Source: Clostridia bacterium
GTDB lineage: Bacteria; Bacillota; Clostridia; TANB77; CAG-508
Assembly: GCA_022791835.1 (NCBI GenBank)
Contig: JAAVZW010000050.1
Span: 1-46,599, forward strand
Direction: 5' to 3'
DNA length: 46,599 nt
The position numbers were made by a program, and so were the translations under genes. Under the pieces are notes generated by a model, which saw only the letters and a program-made list of their open reading frames with translations, had not been told where the DNA came from and ran no database searches. This document shows, piece by piece, positions 8,955 through 17,300 of this stretch. The stretch's first letter is position 1. Every line of letters starts with the position of its first letter.

Positions 8955-9991
8955 TTTTCCTCCAATTCTAAAATCTTCTTCTCCTCTTCTACTGCTTCTA
9001 TTAATTCTTGCTCAGTTGGTAAATGAAGTTTATATTCTGATGAAAATATACTGTCGTTATTTTCTGGTAATGTATATTTTACTACTGTTTCGTTTTTTTC
9101 TGTACTTAATAATATTCCAACTGTTTTATTTTCGTCATTGGTTTTTATATTTCTATCATAATAATTCACATACATTTGCATTTGCCCTATATCCTGATGA
9201 GTAATCTTTCCAATCTTTAAATCAATAATTACAAAACATCTAAGCAGTCTATTATAGAATACTAAATCTGAATAAAAGTGGTCTTCTTCCATTGTGATTC
9301 TAACCTGACTTCCAACAAACATGAAACCTTTTCCAAGTTCTAATAAGAATTCTTTTAAGTGTTCAAGTATATTCTTTTCTAAATCTGATTCTAAGTATTT
9401 TGTATTCTCTTTTATGTCTAAAAATTCAAGTACAAATGGATCTTTTACTAAATCTTTTCCTGTTTTTAATACTTGTCCTTTTTCAGCTAATTCCACTACT
9501 TTTTCTTTATCTTTTGATAAAATTAATCTTTCGTACAATAATGAATTTTTTTGTCTTTGTAATTCCCTAACACTCCATCTAGAATTTATTGTTTCTTTTA
9601 AATAAAAGTTTCTTTTAGGTTCTTCATCAATTTTTATTAATTCTAAATAATGAGACCAACTTAATTCCGACGACACTGTTGTCGAAATTGAAAAACATAT
9701 ATAGAATTTACGCATTCTCTATAAATTTCTTTCAGAAAACCCCTTTCCAAATTCATTTGTAAGTTTTTCTGATAATCTTTCTAAGACTGCATTACCATAT
9801 GTTGCCCTTTCATCTCCATGTTGAATTTCCATGATAATTTTTCCAATATTCCAATACAAATTCAACATTTCTGTATTTACTGCACTATATACTCTATTTC
9901 TACTACTATTTACTAAATTTCTAATTTCTTCAAATATTGGATTTATATTTTCATCAAACAAATTTAATTTATTAGTCAATATTTTATGCAC
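8942..9991 (-). pseudogene. YhcG/DUF1016-type PDDEXK nuclease with in-frame TAG
   Basis: Two open frames in the same phase are separated by a single TAG (9721-9719). Read through, they give about 349 residues matching the YhcG family: an N-terminal DUF1016 helical domain (EIRNLVNSSRNRVYSAVNTE, YWNIGKII, GKGFSERNL) and a C-terminal PDDEXK nuclease domain (SDLVFYNRLLRCFVIIDLKIG, GQMQMYVNYYD). The stop falls in the conserved 'FSERNL-x-RMRKFY' stretch where relatives have Gln or Lys, so one substitution (for example CAG to TAG) explains it. No CGG is involved. TAG is an ordinary stop elsewhere in the window, so decay is likelier than recoding. The family is linked to phage defence and DNA repair; function here is unknown. 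Confidence 0.7.
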
Positions 9992-10303
9992 CTCTCTTTT
10001 TAGTTTATATTATATTAAATTTCTACTATCTTTAAAATAGTTTTTTCATACTCATTCATTAAAAATAAGTTTACACGAATTGGGTCACAAACTTTTTTCT
10101 TTGTTTAGTTTTATTTATTTTTTTAGGCTTATTTAATCATTTTTCATTAAAGCAATCGAAACTTATGTTTGTATTTTATCATGCTATTTTATATTTGTCA
10201 ATAAAGTACACAAAATCGGCCGATATTGTCGACCGATTTTTTTATATTCTAGGAAAGTATACGCGTAGCGTGTAATTGGCTTAGAAAATCTTAGTTCCGT
10301 TTT
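9992..10303. other. 312-base AT-rich intergenic region
   Basis: No gene is visible. On the minus strand a TATAAT lies close upstream of the nuclease start (about 10011-10016). Apart from the inverted repeat at 10213-10241 nothing is recognisable. Confidence 0.6.
10213..10241. terminator. hairpin downstream of ddh
   Basis: The arms AAATCGGcCG and CGaCCGATTT enclose ATATTGT, with a T run on the plus side. On the minus strand it lies about 60 bases beyond the ddh stop and could end that operon. Confidence 0.5.
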
Positions 10304-11290
10304 TTATAGCATTTTTAGTATTTCTTCTTCTGATTTTTCGCTTAAGGCTATTGGTGGAATGTGGAATGGGGTTTTTGCTCCTTTTTCTCCTTTTTGGTTT
10401 AAATGGTAGGCTGCTCTTGCATAGGCTATTAGTATGCTTGAGGTGAATTCTGGGTTTGAGTCTAGGGCTAGTTTGTATTCTATTACTTGCTTGTGTTCTC
10501 CTTTTTCTCCTGTTTCGCCTATATGGATTACACTTCCTCCATGTGGCATTCCTAAATGCTTTTGTTTTAGTTCTTCTTCTGTTATGAAGTGTACTTCTGT
10601 GTCATAGTCTGCAAAGTATTTTGGCATTGTTTTTATTTCTTGTTCTATTTGGCTTAAGTTTGCACCTTCTTCTGGTACTACATAACATTCTCTTTTATGT
10701 TTCTCCCTTGTTGAAAGATTAGGGTTTTCTCCTTTTCTTACTTTTTCTACTGCTTCTTCTATTGGGATGGTGTATTGTCTTGCGTCTTTTACTCCATTTA
10801 TTCTGCGTATTGCATCCGAGTGTCCTTGGCTTACTCCTTTTCCCCAAAAAGTGTATGTATGGCCATTTGGCAAAATTGAATCTCCATATAGCCTATTTAT
10901 TGAGAACATTCCTGGATCCCAACCTACTGAGATTATAGCTATTTTTCCTCCTTCTTTTGCTTTTTCATCTACTGTTTTGAAGTATTCTGGTATATCTGCA
11001 TGTGTATCAAAACTATCTACTGTGTTAAATTCTTTTGCAAACATCGGAACTTGGATTGGTAAATCTTTTGCTGAGCCTCCACACATTATTATTACATCTA
11101 ATTTATCTTTCCATTTTGTCATATCTTCTATTTTACAAGCTGAAATTTTTGCTTCTCTTTCTATTTCTTCTGGGTTTCTTCTTGTGAAGATTACTTTTAG
11201 CTCCATATCTCTTGTTTTAGCTATAGCTTTTTGGGCTCCTTTTCCTAGGTTACCATATCCGCATATACCTATTTGGATTTTTTTACTCAT
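10304..11290 (-). CDS. ddh: meso-diaminopimelate dehydrogenase
   Basis: A 328-residue NADPH-dependent oxidoreductase that reductively aminates L-2-amino-6-oxopimelate to meso-diaminopimelate, giving a one-step route to lysine and peptidoglycan precursor. The Rossmann motif GICGYGNLGKGA is at the N terminus. Signature stretches follow: MCGGSAKDLP, NTVDSFDTHADIP, SVGWDPGMFSINRL, FWGKGVSQGHSDAIRRI and a C-terminal HIPPIALS. The frame is intact. CGG occurs only out of frame (for example TGC GGA). It is last in a likely patatin-HAD-ddh operon, with AGGAGG just before its start. Confidence 0.93.
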   Translation of the reverse strand: MSKKIQIGICGYGNLGKGAQKAIAKTRDMELKVIFTRRNPEEIEREAKISACKIEDMTKWKDKLDVIIMCGGSAKDLPIQVPMFAKEFNTVDSFDTHADIPEYFKTVDEKAKEGGKIAIISVGWDPGMFSINRLYGDSILPNGHTYTFWGKGVSQGHSDAIRRINGVKDARQYTIPIEEAVEKVRKGENPNLSTREKHKRECYVVPEEGANLSQIEQEIKTMPKYFADYDTEVHFITEEELKQKHLGMPHGGSVIHIGETGEKGEHKQVIEYKLALDSNPEFTSSILIAYARAAYHLNQKGEKGAKTPFHIPPIALSEKSEEEILKML

Positions 11291-11308
11291 TGGTACTACC
11301 TCCTATCT

Positions 11309-11801
11309 TTATATACCGTATTGGTTCTTTTATTTTACCTAGCAAGGTTATTGCTTGGTCTGCATGGTTTTGTTCTAGTCCTCTTGTTGTCCACATGCTT
11401 GGTTGTACTAGGTGTGCCATTAGTTCTTCTCCAAAGTCTTCGAAAGTATCATCATCTAAGATTACATATTCTTCTAGTTCTTCTTTGTGTTTTTGTATCC
11501 ATTCTCTTATTTCTTCGCCTCTATGCATTCCTGAATCTCCAAAGTCTAAGGTTACATCGTGAATTCTTATTCCTTCGTGTGAGACGTATTCTTTAAAATC
11601 TTTGAAGGTTGGTTCTTTTCTCATGGAACTTGTTACTACTATTCTTGCTCCTGTTTCGTTTACTATTCGTTTTAGCATTAGTAATGGTTTTTTGTCTATT
11701 TCTCTTTCTATTTTTTGCATTGTTAGTCTTTTATCTTTTATTTCTGCACAGAATTGTGCTGAATTTAGTACTCCATCTATATCTAAAAATATTACTTTCA
11801 T
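11309..11801 (-). CDS. HAD-family phosphatase-like protein; C-GGT near its end
   Basis: A small HAD-like protein beginning MKVIFLDIDGVLNSAQF with the nucleophile motif DxDG, and continuing with VVTSSMR (motif II Ser/Thr) and YVILDDDTFEDF (motif IV acids). It resembles the HAD domain of RNA-repair 'Swiss army knife' proteins; the substrate is unknown. In zero frame it reads through an in-frame CGG (11318-11316), runs across the ddh ribosome binding site and ends at 11283 inside the ddh start region (172 residues). With the +1 shift it ends ...KEPIGI at TAA 11311-11309, 163 residues, just before the AGGAGG of ddh. The shifted reading gives the cleaner gene boundary. The start is ATG 11801. Confidence 0.75.
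11315..11318 (-). other. possible C-GGT shift site at HAD C terminus
   Basis: P-site codon ATA; zero-frame CGG; +1 GGT ATA then TAA. Either reading leaves the HAD core intact, so this is the weakest of the 17 sites. Confidence 0.6.
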
Positions 11802-11863
11802 TATTTTTCCCCTTTTTCTTCTGCTTTCAACAACGTATATTATTATATCATTTTATACTTTAA

Positions 11864-12713
11864 TTACAAGTACTGAAAATTTGTTTTTTTTGCTTTTTTG
11901 TATCCTAATTCGTATAAATAGTCTATTTTACTGCTATCTAGCAATGACATGTGCTCTGTTTTTATTTTTATTAATTTGTCTGCTCCTATTAATTCATAAT
12001 TTGATAGTTCGTGTGATAATATTCCTATTGCTGAGCCTATTACTTCTATTATATTTATATAGTCATCTTTTTTTAGTTCTTCTTCGAATACTACACTTAT
12101 TACTTTATCTGCCCCCATTTGTTTTGTTTCTTTCCATGGAATATTTTCTCTTATCCCTCCATCTATTAGTTCTTTTCCTTTATATTTGCATGGGCTGAAT
12201 ACACCTGGGTAACTGCAACTTGCTCTTACTGCTGTTGCAACTGAAATATCGTCAATGTATTCTACATTATCATTATATGTGTTTCTTTTTTCTTTTGATG
12301 TGAATATGTATACTCTTCCGTTTTGCAAGTCTACACTTGGTATTATTAATGGCATTTTTATCTGATTCATTGTTTGTATATTCTTTTTTGCACTTAAGTC
12401 TTTCATGATTTTTTCTATTTTGTTTCCATTATTTAGTCCTTGTATTAGTATTTTGTTTTTGAAAATGAGTCCTGCTATTAGTTTTAATATGTTTACTATA
12501 CTTATATAATTTATTTCTTTACAATATTTTTTGAATATTTTATATATTTCGTCTGCTGTGTAACCGCATAGCGTATAAGGATGATACGATACTTCCTGAT
12601 GATGTTCCTGATATGTAATCTATTTTTATTCCTTTTTCTTCTATAGCTTTTAGTACTCCTATATGTGCCGCTCCTTTTACGCCTCCTCCTGCTAGTGATA
12701 GTCCTAATTTCAT
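11864..12713 (-). CDS. patatin-like phospholipase, one C-GGT frameshift
   Basis: A predicted serine lipid acyl hydrolase. The joined product has 282 residues. SLAGGGVKGAAHIGV (oxyanion-hole motif) and SGTSSGS (nucleophile Ser in GxSxG) lie before the shift; the catalytic Asp in LIDGG and the SCSYPGVFSPCKYKGKELID stretch lie after it. The zero frame reads 49 codons to YAM then CGG, and leaves frame; skipping the C at 12566 gives GYTADEIYKIFKKY, the usual helix. The Ser-Asp dyad can only be joined through the shift. The start is ATG 12713 behind AGGAGGT. It lies 62 bases upstream of the HAD gene on the same strand. The physiological substrate is unknown. Confidence 0.88.
12563..12566 (-). other. 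C-GGT shift site in patatin gene
   Basis: P-site codon ATG; zero-frame CGG; +1 GGT gives Gly50 in SLYAMGYTADE. Confidence 0.88.
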
Positions 12714-12821
12714 GTTTACCTCCTTTTTTATTAGTTTATTATTTTTCTGTTTTATTTGTGAAGATAATTATGGCAAGTATTACAGTTTCTTAATGATAAC
12801 ATTTTTTAGAAAAAAGGAACT

Positions 12822-12892
12822 AATATTTCGCATAATTATCTAGTATGGAGCTTTTCACTACTTACGTGGCGAAAATTCCTACTATATAAAAA
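12822..12892 (+). repeat. intergenic hairpin element, copy 1
   Basis: Resembles, in inverted orientation, the element at 41912-42029. Shared parts in order are AATATTYCG, ATAATTATCTAG, GGAGCTTTTCA, a small hairpin, GTGGCGAAA and ACTATATAAA. The hairpin pairs TTTTC-CTAC with GTGG-GAAAA. It lies in the divergent region between the patatin and M15 genes. This copy lacks about 45 bases present in copy 2. Confidence 0.55.
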
Positions 12893-12914
12893 TTATTAAA
12901 TCGTTTTTTAGCTC

Positions 12915-12943
12915 TTGATTTTTAACTTAAAATAAGTTATTAT
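12915..12943 (+). promoter_or_regulatory. promoter of M15 peptidase gene
   Basis: TTGATT (12915-12920), 17 bases, TATTAT (12938-12943). The spacer holds the inverted repeat AACTTA/TAAGTT, a possible operator. Confidence 0.55.
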
Positions 12944-13001
12944 AGTTATATCACAACTATAATTTATGTATATTTTATGGTTAGATACAATAGAATTAAT
13001 T

Positions 13002-13728
13002 ATGAGAAAATTCTTTAAATTTATTGTATTTGCTGTGCTATTTACTTTGATAGGATTTATGAATAAAAATATAACTGTTCCTGAAAGATTATATTTGAAT
13101 GAATATAGTAACATTTATAATACTACTTCTTCTGAGATTACTAGTGATACTGTGCCAATATTCTCTTTTCAAGATGTCCCTGATGATGTTTATAATAGAA
13201 TGATTGGCAAGTCTATTCCTATTAAGTATAAGGATAGAGTTGATATAAATAGCCTTTCTTATTTACGACTTTCTTATATTGGTTTTGATGATGAAACTCA
13301 CATTGGTGAGATGATTGTAAATAAAAAGCTTGCTGAGGACGTTATTTCGATTTTTAAGGAATTATATATAATTAGATATCCTATTGAGAAAATAAGGCTT
13401 ATTGACGAATATGATGCGAATGATGAGGTTTCTATGACTGATAATAATACTTCTTGCTTTTGCTTTAGGGTTATTTCTGGTTCTTCTACTTTTTCAAACC
13501 ATTCTACTGGTACTGCCATTGATATTAATCCATTATATAATCCTTATGTGTCAAGTAATGCAGTATTACCTGTTTCAAGTGCTAGTTATGTCGACAGATC
13601 GAAAAGTTTTAATTATAAAATTAGCAAAGATGATGAGCTTTATAAAATCTTTACAAGCCATGGCTGGTCTTGGGGACGGCGATTGGTTAAGGCCAAAAGA
13701 TTTCCAACATTTTGAAAAAAATATTTAA
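13002..13728 (+). CDS. M15/VanY-type D,D-carboxypeptidase-like protein, one C-GGC frameshift
   Basis: A predicted zinc peptidase acting on peptidoglycan stem peptides outside the membrane. The joined product has 241 residues. An N-terminal hydrophobic segment (about 5-20) serves as signal or anchor. The zinc motif SNHSTGTAIDINP is near residue 170. The C terminus after the shift, HGWSWGGDWLRPKDFQHFE, carries the second metal-ligand His. In zero frame the end reads WGRRLVKAKRFPTF and loses the GDW and HF motifs, so activity needs the shift. ATG 13002 is chosen because the hydrophobic segment starts there; no strong ribosome binding site is visible, and an in-frame ATG lies at 12966. Confidence 0.87.
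13677..13680 (+). other. C-GGC shift site in M15 peptidase gene
   Basis: P-site codon GGA; zero-frame CGG; +1 GGC gives Gly226 in GWSWGGDW. The only GGC example. Confidence 0.9.
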
Positions 13729-13730
13729 TC

Positions 13731-13798
13731 TTTAACCGAATATGTAAACCCCTTGTGTTTAGTGGGTTTTAGCCTCTACTAGTTTACATGCCGTTAAA
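13731..13798 (+). other. nested inverted repeats after M15 gene
   Basis: Outer pair TTTAAC (13731-13736) / GTTAAA (13793-13798); inner pair ATGTAAAC (13742-13749) / GTTTACAT (13782-13789); and a further weak CCC/GGG hairpin inside. It could be a terminator or a small structured RNA; there is no long T run. Confidence 0.45.
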
Positions 13799-13860
13799 TT
13801 ATTGATTTATTTTTACTTTACTGTGTCTTATTTTTTTACATATTTCGTGTTATTATTGTA

Positions 13861-13889
13861 TTGACATCTTGGGTTATGCTTACTGATAT
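13861..13889 (+). promoter_or_regulatory. promoter of second XRE gene
   Basis: TTGACA (13861-13866), 17 bases, TGATAT (13884-13889), then AGGAGG at 13901-13906. Confidence 0.65.
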
Positions 13890-13915
13890 GTTATTTGGAT
13901 AGGAGGAAATATATT

Positions 13916-14257
13916 ATGGCATTAGATTATAAACTTATGGGAGAAAGATTGAGAAAGGCTAGAATTAAAAAAGGTTTTACTCAAGAACAACTTGCTGAAG
14001 CTTTAAAAGTTTCTATTGCTTATGTTAGTAGAATTGAAACTGGTAAAACTCGTGTTAATCTTAAACGTTTAAACCAACTTTGCTTAGTACTTGATACAAC
14101 AGAGTCTTATGTACTAGATGGTGCTGCAAGTAATTCTAAAACTTACTTAGATACTGAACTTAGTACAGTTTTGAAGGATTGCTCTGCTGAAGATAAAGAG
14201 TTAATTTATCAAATTGCTGCATTTATCTCTGAACATAAAGCTAAAAAAGAAGATTAA
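13916..14257 (+). CDS. XRE-family regulator, Clostridia-type
   Basis: A 113-residue protein with an N-terminal Cro/CI helix-turn-helix (about 6-65: MGERLRKARIKKGFTQEQLA, VSIAYVSRIETGKTRVNLKRL) and a short helical C-terminal domain. Proteins of this layout are common single-domain regulators in Clostridia; targets are unknown. The start at MALDYKLMG is chosen because AGGAGG lies 10 bases upstream; an in-frame ATG seven codons earlier lacks a site. It has its own promoter and terminator. It contains no CGG. Confidence 0.87.
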   Translation: MALDYKLMGERLRKARIKKGFTQEQLAEALKVSIAYVSRIETGKTRVNLKRLNQLCLVLDTTESYVLDGAASNSKTYLDTELSTVLKDCSAEDKELIYQIAAFISEHKAKKED

Positions 14258-14287
14258 TTAACATGCAAAACTTAGTTTTACATATTT

Positions 14288-14316
14288 AGCTCCTAACTCA
14301 GGAGCTTTTTATATTT
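14288..14316 (+). terminator. terminator of XRE gene
   Basis: AGCTCCT, loop AACTC, AGGAGCT, then TTTTTATATTT. Confidence 0.85.
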
Positions 14317-14318
14317 AA

Positions 14319-14342
14319 CACCCCCTATTTACATAGGGGGTG
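14319..14342. terminator. hairpin downstream of dockerin gene
   Basis: CACCCCCTAT/ATAGGGGGTG with loop TTAC, eight bases beyond the dockerin gene stop on the minus strand. The T run is weak. Confidence 0.6.
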
Positions 14343-14349
14343 CTTCTTG

Positions 14350-17300
14350 CTATTCTTCGTCTTCTTTTTTTGGTTCTATAACATTTTCTACTACTTTGTT
14401 TGTTTCTACTGTATTATTTGTTGCTGTTATTGTGTTTTCTACTTCGTTTGTTTGATTACTTTGTGTATTGTTTGTTATTTGCTCATTTGTTGTAGAATTT
14501 ATTATTTCGTTTGTTATTGTATTTGTATTATTTTCTGTTAGTTGGTCCTTATCTTCTTTTGATGATACTGTATTATTTGTTGTTGTCTTTATATTGTCTG
14601 GTTCAGTCGGTTTCATCGCTTCTTTGATTGCTTTTGCTTTGCTTGCTTGTCTTGAAGTTTTTCCGTCTATTATTACTGGTATTTCTGTTTCAAAACCTTT
14701 TGCTTCATAATATATCGTGATTGATGTTATACTTGTATCTATTACATTTATTCCTACATAATCAAAATTTCCTGATGATACTGATGTATATCCTGCACTG
14801 TCTTTAGCAAATGCTTTAACTTCTATTCCTTCTCCAAAATCTGGATCTAATATATATGCATCGTCTGCAAATAATATTTTATCACTACTTGATGTTCCTT
14901 TTAATCCAACTCCTATTTTAGTTGCATCTGATATTTTTACTTCATCACCATCTGCATCTATGTATTTTAGTTCAAATAGTGTATATTTGTCTCCTCCTTC
15001 TACTGTTACTTTGTCATTTGAACCTGATATTGGATCTGTTCTCTTATATAAGTTTATGCTTCCATTTGCATTTATTGGTTTTAATACTACTCCAGTAATC
15101 TCTGACATTGCTCCTACTCTTACTGTTGCATTTACTTCTGTGTCTTTTTGTCCTCCATATATTGCATGCTCACTATTGTCTATTAGCATTGAGAAGGTTG
15201 CTGTTGTTCCTACTGGTGCTCCTGATTTTACTTCTATTGAAATTCCATCTACTGGTGCACTACCCCATTCTGTCTCTTTACTTAAGTTGTAGTCTGCATT
15301 ATATAGATTTATTTCTATGTAGCTTGGATTATTTGTTGGTAGTTTAACATAGTCATATATTGGAATGTTTGCTTTTTCTATTTGTCTTGAAATTTGTCTT
15401 CCATATTCGTCTACAATAGCATTTCCATTTTTGTCTGTGTAGTCATGCATATATACTATTTCTTTTTTGACTGTTTTATTTATTTTTACTGGTCCAAAGT
15501 CTGTTGAAGGTTCTTCATTTCCTCCCTTTGTCTTGAATGCTACACTTGTTACTATTGGATTTTCTTCTATTGTTATTTCATCTGTTGTTAAAGTTATTAC
15601 TCTACCATTTTTATTTAAGGTTGCTTTTATTCTATATTTTCCTGCATTTGGTGCTTTAAATTCTAGTGTTACTTTTCCATTTTCTACTGTTTTTTCTCTT
15701 ACTTCAACTGTTGTATCTGGTCTAGAACTTCCATTTTTATATACTTCGTATCTTAACTCTCCTGCATTAATTGGTTTTTGTTTAAATCCTGAGCTTAGTT
15801 CTGCTATGTTTACTTCTTCAAAGCAATATTCTTTTTGTACTAGGTTTGATATTCTAAGACTTGTTATGTCTTTTTTTACTATTTCACTTATAGTTAATGT
15901 AATTACTGGTGTTGTACTATTTCCATGGTATACGTAAATTTCGCCTCTTTCTTCTAGACGTATGTCTTCGTCTCCTATTTGTGTTCCTGTTACACCATTA
16001 TATACATCTTCTAAAGCTATTCCTACATACTTAATGTTTCCTGATGTTACTTTTGTAAATCTGCCTTTGTTTTCGTTAAATCCTGCTATTTTTATGAATG
16101 GATTTCCTGAATACTCTGCATCATATTTGCAAGCACTATCTACAAATACTATGTTTCCATTATTTATTGTTGCTTCTAAGTTTGATAATTCATTTACTGT
16201 TGCTGGTATGTATTTAGGGTCATTTTGATCTTTGTATTGGTCTACTTTTTGTATTTCTAGTAATGTGTATATTTTTCCATCTGTGTCTATAAATGTATTA
16301 TCTGCACCTTCGTCTTGTAAATATAGTTTTAGGTTATCTTCTGCAAATGTAACTGTATATTTAGAATCTTGATAGATGTTTACATTTATTGTTTCTTGGT
16401 TAGTAGCTTCTGCTGTACCTTTGTCTACTTCTATTCCAAGTACTCTAGTTATTCTCTCTTGTCCTTCTGGTACAACTCCTGCTTTTGCCCAAATTCTAAC
16501 AGCTGTTACTGGTGTTGTTTTGTCTGTGTCGCTAAGTTCTACTAAGTTTCCATCTTTTATTCCTAGGAATTTGTATCTTTCTATTTCACTTTCTTTTGTA
16601 AATGTTAGTCTATTTGCTGTAACATTTACTTTTCTTGATACTACCTCTGTTTCAGTTGTTCCATAGTTATGTGTAAAGTTTAAGTCTATATCTTTGTAGT
16701 CTCCTCCTGCTTTTAATACTCCTTCAAATGGTTTTCCATTATTTCCAAATGTAATTTCATGAACAGCGTTACTTTCTGTAATTGTTATATTTATTTTTAA
16801 GCTCTCTGCTTTTCCTGCTTCTAAGATTACTGTATATGTACCTGGTTCTGCTGCCCATATTTTTACTTCTGCTCCGTTATCTGTAAAGTTTATTTGTGAA
16901 TGCGCTGTACTAACATCTCCATCTCTTGATGTTAATTTTACTTCTAAATTTTTATCATTTAGTTCTTCTTGATATCTCTTTGTTGTTACTTTTACTACAT
17001 TTATTGGACTATATATTATTCCTGTTGTTTGTTTAACAAAGCTTGGATCTGTAACTTCTACAAATTCTCTTATTTGTCCTATTACTGTTACATAACCTAC
17101 TCTTCTATTATTTGATTCTACTTTTGTTCCATCTGCTGGATTGTTAAATACACAATTTAGCATTAGTTCTATGTTTCCATTTGCTGCGTCGTTTGTTTCG
17201 TTGTATGTTGCAATTCCTGTGCTGAATGGATCCATTTTTATTTCATAGTGTTTGTTTTCTGCAATTTCTTCTGATAATAGTTCTGAAATTGGTTTTGTTT

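Noticed and set aside
9719-9721. TAG read as an amino acid in this organism
   Set aside because: TAG ends the first XRE gene, the UPF0182 gene, the PLP-lyase gene and the gene at 40957 at sensible places.
12908-13114. Short minus-strand frame over the M15 gene start
   Set aside because: It overlaps the promoter and signal segment of the M15 gene and shows no motif or ribosome binding site.
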